This document shows, piece by piece, positions 19,341 through 28,741 of a stretch of DNA of 64,000 bases. Every line of letters begins with the position of its first letter. Within the stretch, counting starts at the first letter, position 1. Below the pieces are notes generated by a model that did no database searches, was not told the origin of the DNA, and saw only the letters and a program-made list of their open reading frames with translations. The stretch is from the NCBI RefSeq assembly GCF_002256285.1, contig NZ_NKJE01000002.1:11589-75588 (forward strand). Direction: 5' to 3'. Made by a program: the position numbers and the translations under genes. The DNA comes from Flavobacterium sp. BFFFF1. GTDB taxonomy: Bacteria; Bacteroidota; Bacteroidia; Flavobacteriales; Flavobacteriaceae.

Positions 19341-20123
19341 ATGACCATAGCATTCCATAAATACCAGGGTACCGGAAACGACTTTATCATGATCGATAAC
19401 CGGACGGAAGTCTTCCCGAAAGCGGACACGAAGCTGATCGAGCGGTTGTGCGACCGGAAGTTTGGTATTGGCGCCGATGGTTTAATCTTATTGGAGAACG
19501 ATCCGGTTCAGGATTTTAAGATGGTATACTACAATTCCGACGGCAATGAAAGCTCGATGTGCGGCAATGGCGGCAGGTGCCTTGTGGCGTTTGCAAAAAG
19601 CCTGGGCGTGATTGATGTGGAGACCACTTTCGATGCGACGGACGGGCTTCACTTTGCCACCGTTTATGAAAACGATATGGTATCCCTGCAAATGAAAGAT
19701 GTGGATGCGATAACCGTGACGCCGGAATATGTTTTTCTGGACACCGGATCCCCGCACCATGTTGAGGTCGTGGACAGCGTTGCGGCTACTGATGTCGCCG
19801 GACGTGGGGCGAAAGTGCGCTACTCTGACCTGTATGGACAGCGAGGCAGCAATGTCAATTTTGTGGAACAGGAAGGCGATGCCGTATTTAAGGTACGGAC
19901 GTACGAACGCGGTGTGGAAGACGAAACGCTTTCTTGCGGAACCGGCGTGACGGCTGTGGCCATTGCGATGCGTTCATTGGGAAAAACCCATGCCGATGAG
20001 GTTACGCTGAATGTTCCCGGTGGCCAGCTTCAGGTTTCTTTCTTTGTAAACGATGGCGTGTATTCCAACGTGTTCCTGAAAGGCCCTGCGACTTTTGTTT
20101 TCAAAGGTGAAATTTCCATTTAA
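19341..20123 (+). CDS. dapF: Diaminopimelate epimerase
   Basis: 'FHKYQGTGNDFIMIDNR', 'GNESSMCGNGGRC', 'VEDETLSCGTGVTAVAIA'. Confidence 0.96.
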   Translation: MTIAFHKYQGTGNDFIMIDNRTEVFPKADTKLIERLCDRKFGIGADGLILLENDPVQDFKMVYYNSDGNESSMCGNGGRCLVAFAKSLGVIDVETTFDATDGLHFATVYENDMVSLQMKDVDAITVTPEYVFLDTGSPHHVEVVDSVAATDVAGRGAKVRYSDLYGQRGSNVNFVEQEGDAVFKVRTYERGVEDETLSCGTGVTAVAIAMRSLGKTHADEVTLNVPGGQLQVSFFVNDGVYSNVFLKGPATFVFKGEISI

Positions 20124-20126
20124 GCG

Positions 20127-20660
20127 ATGGTAACCCTCACTGGAGAACATATCCGGCTTCGTGCCCTGGAACCCGAAGACCTCGATTTCGTGTATGCAGT
20201 CGAAAATGATGAGCGCATCTGGCATGTCAGCAACACGAATACCCCTTACAGCCGTTTCCTGATCAAACAATACCTGAGCAACGCCCATCAGGATATTTTT
20301 GAAGCCAAACAGTTGCGGCTGGCGATTTGCTTCCGCGACCAAAAAAAACCTATCGGGCTCATTGACCTTTTTGAATATGATCCCAGGAACCATCGTGCCG
20401 GCGTGGGGATTTTAATCCACGAGCGTGAGCACCGGAACAAGGGCGTGGGCGCAGAGGCATTGGCACTTTTGGTTTCGTATGCCTTTTCGCACCTGAATTT
20501 ACACCAGTTATATGCAAATATTGATCCCGAAAATGAAGCGAGTATCAGGCTTTTTACTAATTTTGGCTTCCTCCGGATCGGGGTGAAGGCACAATGGAAC
20601 CTGATTGGCGGAACGTATCGGGATGAAGCCCTGTACCAACTTATAAATCATCAATTTTAA
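20127..20660 (+). CDS. GNAT family N-acetyltransferase
   Basis: 'LTGEHIRLRALEPEDLDFVYAVEND', 'HRNKGVGAEALALLVSYAFSHLNLHQLYANIDPENEASIRLFTNFGF'. Confidence 0.88.
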   Translation: MVTLTGEHIRLRALEPEDLDFVYAVENDERIWHVSNTNTPYSRFLIKQYLSNAHQDIFEAKQLRLAICFRDQKKPIGLIDLFEYDPRNHRAGVGILIHEREHRNKGVGAEALALLVSYAFSHLNLHQLYANIDPENEASIRLFTNFGFLRIGVKAQWNLIGGTYRDEALYQLINHQF

Positions 20661-20672
20661 AATAGATTTGTC

Positions 20673-21713
20673 TTGAAACCAAAAAAATTACTCGTCATTT
20701 TCTCACTTGTTGTTGTGGTAGCCGCGTCGGTATATGGCTATATGATGTATCGGAAGATATTCGCTCCGAATACGGCCTTCGAGCAACAGGAATTGTACGT
20801 TTTTATCCCTACGAATGCTGATTTCAATCAGGTGACTTCGATAATGGCGCCTTATGTACAGGATATGGACCGTTTTAAAATGGTTGCCGAAAAGAAATCG
20901 TACCCAAAGAATGTAAAGCCCGGAAAATTCCTGTTGAAGAAAGGAATGAGCAGCAATGATATCGTCAACTCCTTACGGCAGAATGTACATTTTGACCTGA
21001 CATTCAACAACCAGGAACGTCTTGAAGACCTCGCGGGAAGGGTGTCCAAACAAATTGAAGCCGACAGCCTGTCGCTGTTGACCGCGTTTCGGGATCCGAA
21101 GTTTCTGGAAGAGAACGGTTTTACCGAAGACAATGTCCTGGCCATGTTCATCCCGAATTCGTATGAGTTTTTCTGGAATGTCGACGCCGTGAAATTCCGC
21201 GACCGCATGGCCAAAGAATACCGGAAATTCTGGACTCCGGAGCGCATAGCATTGGCTGAAAAGCAAAACCTGACACCGATACAGGTTTCCATACTGGCGT
21301 CAATCGTGCACAAGGAAACGGTAAAAAAAGACGAGAGGCCGAGAGTCGCAGGTGTATATTTAAACCGATTGAACAGCGGCATCAAACTGGAAGCCGACCC
21401 GACAGTGATTTATGCCGTTAAAAAATCTTCAGGCGACTTTACCCAGGTCATCAAGCGGGTACTGAACAAAGACCTACGAACCGATTCCCCATACAACACT
21501 TATATGTATGAAGGACTGCCTCCCGGACCCATTGCCATGCCGGATATTACCGCGTTAGAAGCGGTATTAAACCCGGAAAAGCACAATTATATTTATTTCT
21601 GTGCCAGTGTAACGAAATTCGGATACCATGAATTTGCGGTTACCCCAGCACAGCATGAGGTGAATCGCCAGAAGTATATTGCGTGGGTTAATTCACAGGG
21701 CATCAAGCGATAG
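20673..21713 (+). CDS. mltG: Endolytic murein transglycosylase MltG (YceG-like)
   Basis: 'ILASIVHKETVKKDERPRVAGVYLNRLNSGIKLEADPTVIYA', 'SPYNTYMYEGLPPGPIAMPDITALEAVLNPEKHNYIYFCA'. Confidence 0.95.
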   Translation: MKPKKLLVIFSLVVVVAASVYGYMMYRKIFAPNTAFEQQELYVFIPTNADFNQVTSIMAPYVQDMDRFKMVAEKKSYPKNVKPGKFLLKKGMSSNDIVNSLRQNVHFDLTFNNQERLEDLAGRVSKQIEADSLSLLTAFRDPKFLEENGFTEDNVLAMFIPNSYEFFWNVDAVKFRDRMAKEYRKFWTPERIALAEKQNLTPIQVSILASIVHKETVKKDERPRVAGVYLNRLNSGIKLEADPTVIYAVKKSSGDFTQVIKRVLNKDLRTDSPYNTYMYEGLPPGPIAMPDITALEAVLNPEKHNYIYFCASVTKFGYHEFAVTPAQHEVNRQKYIAWVNSQGIKR

Positions 21714-21715
21714 GT

Positions 21716-22627
21716 TTGCTGCGGCTGCGACATTTCATTTTCGGACTCCTCCTGGTCCACGGATTCGCCTTCGCGCAGGACGGAATCGGGAAACTATTGA
21801 CCCCATCAGATTCTATAAACTACCAGAGGCGAAATTTTGTCCTCGGGACCGAGGCGGTGTTGGCTACCGGCGCCATTGTAGGCTTAAGTACACTGTGGTA
21901 CAATGACTACCCTACAACCCGCTTTCATTTTATCAACGACAACAGCGAGTGGCTGCAGATGGACAAGGCCGGGCATGTATTTTCAGCTTACCATATGGGG
22001 AAAGTGGGTTTTGAAACACTTCGGTGGAGCGGCGTCAGTCGTGAAAAATCATTGGTTTACGGCGGTACGTTGGGTTTTGCATTCCTGGCAGTTGTTGAGG
22101 TTTTCGACGGGTACTCCGCACAATGGGGAGCGTCGTCGGGCGACCTGATTGCAAATGCTGCAGGGACGGGCTTATTTGCCGGACAGGAATTGCTATGGAA
22201 AGAGCAGCGGATTATCCCTAAATTTTCTTTTCACCGAACCTACTACGCGGGGTTAAGGCCTGAGGTATTGGGCAGCTCTTTTTCAGAACAGCTCTTAAAA
22301 GATTACAATGGCCAGACGTATTGGCTTTCAGCAAACATCTATTCTTTTTTCAAATCAGAAGCGTTACCGAAGTGGCTGAATGTTGCCGTGGGTTATGGCG
22401 CGGACGGCATGGTGTCGGGTAGGGGTGAAAATATCGTGAATTTGCCTGTTAATTTTAAAAGATCGCGCCAGTTTTACCTTTCGCTGGACGTGGATTTGGA
22501 AGGAATTCATACTAAATCACGTATTTTAAGCACACTTTTCTCACTTTTCAACACAGTTAAGATTCCCGCTCCCGCCTTTGAAATCAGTACTTCAGGAAAG
22601 GTCAATGCGCACTTGTTTTACTTTTAG
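21716..22627 (+). CDS. DUF2279 family (YfiM-like) protein
   Basis: TTG start; 'EWLQMDKAGHVFSAYHMGKVGFETLRWSGVSREKSLVYGGTLGFAFLAVVEVFDGYSAQWGASSGDLIANAAGTGLF'. Confidence 0.8.
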   Translation: MLRLRHFIFGLLLVHGFAFAQDGIGKLLTPSDSINYQRRNFVLGTEAVLATGAIVGLSTLWYNDYPTTRFHFINDNSEWLQMDKAGHVFSAYHMGKVGFETLRWSGVSREKSLVYGGTLGFAFLAVVEVFDGYSAQWGASSGDLIANAAGTGLFAGQELLWKEQRIIPKFSFHRTYYAGLRPEVLGSSFSEQLLKDYNGQTYWLSANIYSFFKSEALPKWLNVAVGYGADGMVSGRGENIVNLPVNFKRSRQFYLSLDVDLEGIHTKSRILSTLFSLFNTVKIPAPAFEISTSGKVNAHLFYF

Positions 22628-22670
22628 TATTTTATTAACTAGTTGATTTCCAGTTTTATATTTTTTATCG

Positions 22671-22678
22671 TATATTTG
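22671..22678 (+). promoter_or_regulatory. -7 box TATATTTG
   Basis: TAnnTTTG upstream of 22726 CDS; TTG at about 22643. Confidence 0.4.
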
Positions 22679-22725
22679 CCCCTCAGAAATTTCCGATGGT
22701 GACAGGGTTGGAAGAAAACCAATTT

Positions 22726-23364
22726 ATGTTAAAAAAATGGATATATTACACCAGCATTGCAATTGCGGTTGCCTTTATCAGTTCAGGTTTTAAAACCTTT
22801 AAAAATGAAAACCAGCCTTGGTTTTATACTGTAGATGATCCCGAATCATTATTTCAGTTTCCCTCCCAGAATATTTTAGATTACCCTGTTTCGAATTTAC
22901 TAAGTACCGGTAAATCTTTCACCGGCTTTAAAGAAGCTATCGCTTTTAAAGAATCGCAGGGACAATACAAGTTAGTCAATGCATACGGTTATATGGGCAA
23001 GTACCAGTTTGGTGCGGGCGCGCTTCATGCCATTGGAATACACAACACGGCCAATTTCCTAAATAACCCACAATTGCAGGAAAAAGCATTTACTGCCCTG
23101 ATTGCAAAAAACAAATGGGAGCTCAAAGATGAAATTGAGAAGTATGACGGCAAGACGGTGGGCGGTATAAAAATCACAGAATCCGGAATGCTGGCTGCTG
23201 CGCATCTTGTCGGCGCGGGATCCGTTAAGAAATTTTTCAGATACAAAGGGAAAAGGCAAATTACGGATGGATTTGGGACCTCTTTAAAGAGTTACCTTAG
23301 ACGCTATGCGAACTATGATACCTCGCATATTGTGGCCCAGGACAATCCAACGGTGAGTTTATAG
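22726..23364 (+). CDS. Lysozyme-like/transglycosylase-like secreted protein
   Basis: Internal Met start MLKKWIYYTSIAIAVAFISSGF; 'FKEAIAFKESQGQYKLVNAYGYMGKYQFGAGALHAIGI' resembles a lytic transglycosylase core (E-S-x-G...Y.G.YQF). Confidence 0.65.
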   Translation: MLKKWIYYTSIAIAVAFISSGFKTFKNENQPWFYTVDDPESLFQFPSQNILDYPVSNLLSTGKSFTGFKEAIAFKESQGQYKLVNAYGYMGKYQFGAGALHAIGIHNTANFLNNPQLQEKAFTALIAKNKWELKDEIEKYDGKTVGGIKITESGMLAAAHLVGAGSVKKFFRYKGKRQITDGFGTSLKSYLRRYANYDTSHIVAQDNPTVSL

Positions 23365-23409
23365 GGTTGATTCTTTTAACGGCACGACGCTGTGTTGCGC
23401 CAGTAATAG

Positions 23410-23452
23410 TATATCCTTCAGCAATGTTAAGTTGTTTGAAGGATATTTTTTT
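23410..23452 (+). terminator. Rho-independent terminator
   Basis: atatccttca...tgaaggatatttttttg. Confidence 0.7.
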
Positions 23453-23515
23453 GTAAAGCAAACACAACATTTTGTAAAATAAAATTGTCTATATGTAAAA
23501 TAAACTTTACATTTG
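23452..23515 (+). promoter_or_regulatory. Promoter/operator: TTG (23485-23487), N20, TACATTTG (23508-23515); TGTAAA at 23452, 23473, 23494; IR ATGTAAA-N6-TTTACAT 23493-23512
   Basis: Directly read; Bacteroidota -33/-7 consensus overlapped by an inverted repeat. Confidence 0.6.
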
Positions 23516-23537
23516 AATATAACTTAAATGCTACATT

Positions 23538-24020
23538 ATGAAAACACCATTTTTATTTCCGAATGCTTTTAAACCTGTCGGCTGGATATTGTTTGTTCCG
23601 GCTTTCCTGCTTAGTGTATCCATTTCCGTGTTTAACATCCATACCGAGGATTACCTGGTTTGTCGTGTCTTTGCATTTGCCAACGAAAATTTTTTAGGAT
23701 CAGTCACGAATTCTTTTTCATTTATTGAAAACAGCATTGTAGATGAATTGTGTCTGTTGTGTCTGATTGTGGGCGGTATCTTTGTATGTTTTTCCAGATT
23801 GAAAAACGAAGATGAGTTCATTTCGAAGATTCGCTATGAAAGCCTGGTTTGGGCAACGTATTGCAATTATGGTATTGTTCTTTTCCTGACGTTTTTTATT
23901 TACGGCACACCTTTTCTGAACGTGTTGTTTTACAATACCTTTACTTTGATTTTGTTTTTTATCATTCGATTTCATTATAAGCTGTACCAACTTCGAAAAG
24001 TATCCGAAAATGAAGAATAA
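23538..24020 (+). CDS. Small multi-TM membrane protein
   Basis: Four hydrophobic segments; overlaps the following XRE gene by 11 bp. Confidence 0.75.
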   Translation: MKTPFLFPNAFKPVGWILFVPAFLLSVSISVFNIHTEDYLVCRVFAFANENFLGSVTNSFSFIENSIVDELCLLCLIVGGIFVCFSRLKNEDEFISKIRYESLVWATYCNYGIVLFLTFFIYGTPFLNVLFYNTFTLILFFIIRFHYKLYQLRKVSENEE

Positions 24021-24216
24021 CCTTAAAGTATTGCGCGCGATGGCTTCGATTTCGCAGGGAGATCTTGCCGATAAGATTCAGGTAAGCCGCCAGACGATTA
24101 ATGCCATGGAAACCGGGAGGTATGTCCCTTCAACCGTATTGGCGTTAAAATTGGCACGTTTTTTTGAAAAACCGGTAGAGGAAATTTTTCAGCTTGAAGA
24201 CAGTGACGGAGTTTAG
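24010..24216 (+). CDS. XRE-family helix-turn-helix regulator
   Basis: 'NNLKVLRAMASISQGDLADKIQVSRQTINAMETGRYVPSTVLALKLARFFEKPVEEIFQLE'. Confidence 0.92.
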   Translation: MKNNLKVLRAMASISQGDLADKIQVSRQTINAMETGRYVPSTVLALKLARFFEKPVEEIFQLEDSDGV

Positions 24217-24246
24217 TCCAGTTGTTTACGCTGTAGTTGTCATTGG

Positions 24247-24963
24247 TTAATACAGTTTGTGTATGATAAAAATCGCGGGCCTGTTTTGCAGATCGATTTT
24301 CATTTTTTTCCAATCCTGTATTTTCATTGTTCGGATGAATTCTGTGGGAAGTGTAATGTCTGCAGCGATGCACAAATGCGTCGACGGCTGTAAAACCTGC
24401 AAAAGGTCTTCAAACATTTTATTATTGCGGTAGGGTGTTTCAATAAACAGCTGGGATTGGTTTTTATCGAGCGACAGCTTTTCGAGTTGCTTTAAAGTCG
24501 ATTTTTTTTCAGACTTATCAATGGGCAGGTACCCATTAAACGCAAAACTTTGCCCGTTCATTCCTGAAGCCATTACAGCGAGTAGGATAGAGGAAGGTCC
24601 CACCATCGGGATTACCTGTATGCCTTTTTCGTGGGCGAGTTTAACGATTGCAGCGCCGGGATCAGCCACGCCAGGACAGCCTGCTTCGCTCATCAATCCG
24701 ATATGACGGCCCTCGAGACAAGGTTTGATCATTTCAAGGTGTTCGGAAACCTGAGTGTGTTTATTTAAGGTGCTTAACTTTAATTCGGCCTGGATCTTTT
24801 CAGGAACCACGCTTTTAATGAACTTTCGGGCGGTTTTTTCGTTTTCCGTAATATAAGTGTCAAGCTGCTCAATAATTCTTTTTACAGAATGCGGCAGCAC
24901 ATCCATAGGTTCTGATTCGCCTAAAGTGGTAGGAATCAGGTAAAGTTTTCCTGTGGATTGCAT
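24247..24963 (-). CDS. RsmI-like SAM-dependent (tetrapyrrole) methyltransferase
   Basis: 'GRHIGLMSEAGCPGVADPGAAIVKLAHEKGIQVIPMVGPSSILLAVMASGMNGQSFAFNGYLP', 'FIETPYRN'. Confidence 0.87.
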   Translation of the reverse strand: MQSTGKLYLIPTTLGESEPMDVLPHSVKRIIEQLDTYITENEKTARKFIKSVVPEKIQAELKLSTLNKHTQVSEHLEMIKPCLEGRHIGLMSEAGCPGVADPGAAIVKLAHEKGIQVIPMVGPSSILLAVMASGMNGQSFAFNGYLPIDKSEKKSTLKQLEKLSLDKNQSQLFIETPYRNNKMFEDLLQVLQPSTHLCIAADITLPTEFIRTMKIQDWKKMKIDLQNRPAIFIIHKLY

Positions 24964-24991
24964 AGCTGTTGGTTTAATTTTTATTATCGGG

Positions 24992-25459
24992 CTATTTCGA
25001 TTCGCTGAGCAGTTTTTCAGCGATTAACGTACAGCTTTCATCAATCATCTCGTATACCGTTTCGAAACCGTTTTCAAGCCCGAAATAAGGGTCTGGCACA
25101 TCCACGTTTTCGCCCGGAAATAATGGGTCGAGTAGATAAGAAACTTTTTTTCCGGCTTTCTCATCGGGAGCCAAAAGCATCACATCTCTATAATTGCTGT
25201 GGTCCATGACGAAAATATGGTCGTAGATCGCAAAATCTTCTGCTTTGAATTGTCTGGCTCTTTGCATGGAGATATCAAGCCCTTTCTTTCTGGCAATGTT
25301 GATGGAACGTTGATCGGGCTGTTTTCCAGAATGGTAGTTTCCGGTTCCGGCTGAATCAACCCGAAATCGGTCTTTTGGAAGTTTCGATTCCAGTATGCCT
25401 TCAGCCAACGGAGATCGGCAAATGTTTCCAAGGCATACCATTAAAATCCTTACGGGCAT
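24992..25459 (-). CDS. Low-molecular-weight protein-tyrosine-phosphatase
   Basis: 'RILMVCLGNICRSPLAEGIL' CX5R motif; 'DPYFG' acid loop. Confidence 0.94.
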   Translation of the reverse strand: MPVRILMVCLGNICRSPLAEGILESKLPKDRFRVDSAGTGNYHSGKQPDQRSINIARKKGLDISMQRARQFKAEDFAIYDHIFVMDHSNYRDVMLLAPDEKAGKKVSYLLDPLFPGENVDVPDPYFGLENGFETVYEMIDESCTLIAEKLLSESK

Positions 25460-26886
25460 TATAACGATAGTTTTTTGTGGATATCGTCCACGAATTTCTT
25501 AAATTGTTTGTCTGTTGAAACCAGATTGTCAACAGTTTTGCATGCATGAAGCACTGTAGCATGGTCACGGTCACCAATTTGTGACCCAATATTCGCCAGA
25601 GACGCTTTAGTGAATTTTTTCGCAAAAAACATAGCCAACTGCCTGGCCTGAACCACGTGTCTTTTTCTGGTTTTTGACTGAAGCATATCGATGTCCAGTT
25701 GAAAATAATCAGAAACTACCTTTTGGATGTATTCGATTGAAATTTCGCGTTTTACATTTTTCACGAATTTCTCAACGACCTGTTTTGCAAGGTCAATCGT
25801 AACTTCCTTTTTGTTGAAAGACGATTGGGCAATCAGTGAGATAATAGCGCCTTCAAGCTCACGTACATTGGATTTGATATTCCGTGCAACGTATTCAATA
25901 ATCTCTTCAGGCATTTCCACACCATCACGATACAGAATATTCTTTAAGATCGAAATCCTGGTTTCATAATCAGGTTGATGAAGCTCTGCTGAAAGTCCCC
26001 ATTTGAAACGGGAAAGCAAACGCTGCTCAATATCCTGCATGTCTACAGGAGCTTTGTCGGAAGTAAGGATAACCTGTTTGCCATTTTGGTGCAGGTAATT
26101 AAAGATGTGGAAAAACACATCCTGGGTTCCTGTCTTGCCTGAAAGAAACTGAACATCATCAATGATCAGCACATCAATCAACTGATAAAAATGGATAAAA
26201 TCGTTGCGGTTATTTTTCTTTACAGAATCAATGTATTGCTGGGTAAAAATTTCAGCAGAAATATACAATACCGTTTTCTCAGGATATTTGTCTTTGATTT
26301 CTACACCAATAGCATGCGCCAGGTGGGTTTTACCGAGTCCGACACCTCCGAAAATCAACAGCGGATTAAATGAAGTACCTCCGGGTTTGTTTGCGACGGC
26401 CATACCGGCGGAGCGGGCAAGCCTGTTTGAGTCACCTTCAAGAAAGTTGTCAAAGCTGTAATTTGCATTCAGCTGGGATTCGATTTTTAAGTTTCTGATT
26501 CCTGGGATTACAAAAGGGTTCTTCAGTTCCGGATTCAGGTTTTTAAATGGAGCATCAACTTCCTGGGCTTTCATTGGAGAGCGATGCGCACTGGGCAACT
26601 GTTCCGTAAAAGGCTGTTTGTTGCCGTAAGTGTTTTCCATCTTGATTTTATAGAGTAACTTCGCGTTTTTTCCGAGTTCTTTGGTAAGGGCCACTTTCAA
26701 CAATTTAACATAGTGTTCTTCCAGCCATTCGTAGAAAAATTTACTGGGTACCTGGATGTATAAAGCGTTATCGGTTAACTCCACTGACTTAATCGGTTCG
26801 AACCAGGTTTTGAATGCCTGGTCCTGGATATTATCTTTTATAAAAACAAGACAGTTCTCCCATACTGATTGCGCAGTTTTGTTCAT
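25459..26886 (-). CDS. dnaA: Chromosomal replication initiator DnaA
   Basis: 'NPLLIFGGVGLGKTHLAHAIG', 'DVLIIDDVQFLSGK', C-terminal 'SQIGDRDHATVLHACKTV'. Confidence 0.98.
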   Translation of the reverse strand: MNKTAQSVWENCLVFIKDNIQDQAFKTWFEPIKSVELTDNALYIQVPSKFFYEWLEEHYVKLLKVALTKELGKNAKLLYKIKMENTYGNKQPFTEQLPSAHRSPMKAQEVDAPFKNLNPELKNPFVIPGIRNLKIESQLNANYSFDNFLEGDSNRLARSAGMAVANKPGGTSFNPLLIFGGVGLGKTHLAHAIGVEIKDKYPEKTVLYISAEIFTQQYIDSVKKNNRNDFIHFYQLIDVLIIDDVQFLSGKTGTQDVFFHIFNYLHQNGKQVILTSDKAPVDMQDIEQRLLSRFKWGLSAELHQPDYETRISILKNILYRDGVEMPEEIIEYVARNIKSNVRELEGAIISLIAQSSFNKKEVTIDLAKQVVEKFVKNVKREISIEYIQKVVSDYFQLDIDMLQSKTRKRHVVQARQLAMFFAKKFTKASLANIGSQIGDRDHATVLHACKTVDNLVSTDKQFKKFVDDIHKKLSL

Positions 26887-27085
26887 ATTGTTGGCCTAAT
26901 TTTGTTCGTTTACTAATGGTTATCTTACAAAAACGGAAGTGAAAAATCTTCTATTGTTCGGGAGAACAAATATGTGAACAAATTTCTTTAAAAAAAAATA
27001 AATCGGGATTGATTTTGTAAAAAAAATATCGTAAGTATAAAGTTTAGAAAATGTTAAAATTTCGTAAAGAAGAATCAATATAAAT

Positions 27086-27496
27086 ATGAGAGAACACACT
27101 ATAGAATTCCGAGTAAGGTATGCTGAAACGGACCAAATGGGGGTCGTCTACCATGGTAATTATGCCCAGTATTTTGAGATGGGACGCGTGGAATGGCTCA
27201 GAAACCTTGGGATTTCCTACAAATGGATGGAAGATAATGGAATTATGCTTCCGGTGGTTTCCCTGACCATGAATTATAAAAGGCCCGCAAAATATGATGA
27301 TTTGCTAATTGTTAAAACGATTCTGAAAAGTCAATCGTCTGTGCGAATCGAATTCGATTATGAGATTCATAATGAGCGGGGTGAGTTATTAACAATTGCG
27401 CATTCAATTTTGGTTTTTGTGGACATGAAAACGGGCCGTCCGACACCCCCGCCGGACTATATTTTGGAGAAAATTGCAGGGTTTGAGATGGAATAA
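27086..27496 (+). CDS. Acyl-CoA thioesterase, 4HBT/YbgC family
   Basis: 'FRVRYAETDQMGVVYHGNYAQYFEMGRVEWLR'. Confidence 0.92.
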   Translation: MREHTIEFRVRYAETDQMGVVYHGNYAQYFEMGRVEWLRNLGISYKWMEDNGIMLPVVSLTMNYKRPAKYDDLLIVKTILKSQSSVRIEFDYEIHNERGELLTIAHSILVFVDMKTGRPTPPPDYILEKIAGFEME

Positions 27497-27509
27497 AATC
27501 TTGTTAAAA

Positions 27510-28127
27510 TTATTCCATCAACTGAATGTCAATTTCGAACGCGTCGTTGAAAATTCCGTACACATTTTCTTTGAACTTTTTCCGAACGCAGATTTCAATT
27601 TCGCAGTCCATTTCCATTTTCTGAGAAACAACGGTGAGGTTTTTTTCGCGGATTATCCGCATCACTTTGTTGATGTTTTTATAGTCGAATTTGACAAGAA
27701 AATGAACGTCGACCGTTTTTTCGATGATTTGTGCTTCCTGTAGTGCCATCTGGGCTGTGGTTTTGTATGCCGAAATCAGTCCGCCAACGCCCAGTTTTAC
27801 TCCTCCGAAATAACGCACCACAACGACCAGGACGTTGGTCAGTTCAAACGATTGGATTTGGCCATAGATGGGCATTCCGGCACTGTTGTTCGGTTCCCCG
27901 TCATCGTTGGCCCGAAATACGGTTTTTTCTGTGCCAAGTTGGTATGCGTAGCACCAATGGCGTGCACTGAAATGTTTTTTCTTTAATTGGTCGAGGATTT
28001 CTTTGACCTTAATTTCAGAAGTTACTGGGAAAGAGTAGCCAAAAAATTTGCTGTTTTTCTCTTTAAACAAAACCTCCTCTGAGGCTGCCGAAATCGTTTT
28101 GTAAGTATCTTTTAAATCTGAAATCAT
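27510..28127 (-). CDS. YigZ/IMPACT family protein
   Basis: 'HWCYAYQLG...FRANDDGEPNNSAGMPIYGQIQSFELTNVLVVVVRYFGGVKLGVGGLISAYKTTAQMAL'. Confidence 0.93.
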   Translation of the reverse strand: MISDLKDTYKTISAASEEVLFKEKNSKFFGYSFPVTSEIKVKEILDQLKKKHFSARHWCYAYQLGTEKTVFRANDDGEPNNSAGMPIYGQIQSFELTNVLVVVVRYFGGVKLGVGGLISAYKTTAQMALQEAQIIEKTVDVHFLVKFDYKNINKVMRIIREKNLTVVSQKMEMDCEIEICVRKKFKENVYGIFNDAFEIDIQLME

Positions 28128-28741
28128 GCATGTAGTGTGGCATTCATGAATTTTTTCTGGAATAAGTCCACCACATCTTCATGCGGTTGCAGGTTCCAAA
28201 CCTGAAGGCCAAGTAATTCCGCAGCATCAGTATTTTCTTTTTTGTCGTCTACAAACAGGGTTCGCTTTGGGGACAAATCATGTTTTTTAATAATGAAATT
28301 AAAAATGGCCGCGTCGGGTTTCCTCATCCCCATCTCATGCGAATAATATACTTTTTCGAAACAGCGGTAGAAATCACTTGCAAATGAAATACCAACCTGG
28401 TTTTCAAAATTTTCCATATGGATGATGTCGGTATTTGTCAACAGGAACAGCCTGTATTTGGTAGCTAATAACTGCAGAAATTCCAATCGATACAGTGGAA
28501 ATTCACCGATAAGGCTGTTCCACGCTGCTTTGATTTCATCAGTGGATACATTTGGGAGGTGTTTTTTGAACCCATCTAAAAATTGCTCTTCGGTGATTTT
28601 ACCGCGCTCAAAGTCGTCGTTAAGTTGCAGCAGCGCTTCGTTTGGTCCATCCAACCCTAACTTTTTAAATTCATTTATCGATTCTTCCTTGTTGAGGTTG
28701 ATAAAAACATCACCAAAATCAAAAATAATTGTGTTGATCAT
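28124..28741 (-). CDS. HAD family hydrolase
   Basis: 'IIFDFGDVFINL', 'LFLLTNTD', 'MRKPDAAIFNFII', 'LFVDDKKENTDAAELLGLQ'. Confidence 0.9.
   Translation of the reverse strand: MINTIIFDFGDVFINLNKEESINEFKKLGLDGPNEALLQLNDDFERGKITEEQFLDGFKKHLPNVSTDEIKAAWNSLIGEFPLYRLEFLQLLATKYRLFLLTNTDIIHMENFENQVGISFASDFYRCFEKVYYSHEMGMRKPDAAIFNFIIKKHDLSPKRTLFVDDKKENTDAAELLGLQVWNLQPHEDVVDLFQKKFMNATLHA

Noticed and set aside
26887-27085. oriC immediately upstream of dnaA
   Set aside because: AT-rich but no convincing TTATCCACA-type boxes.
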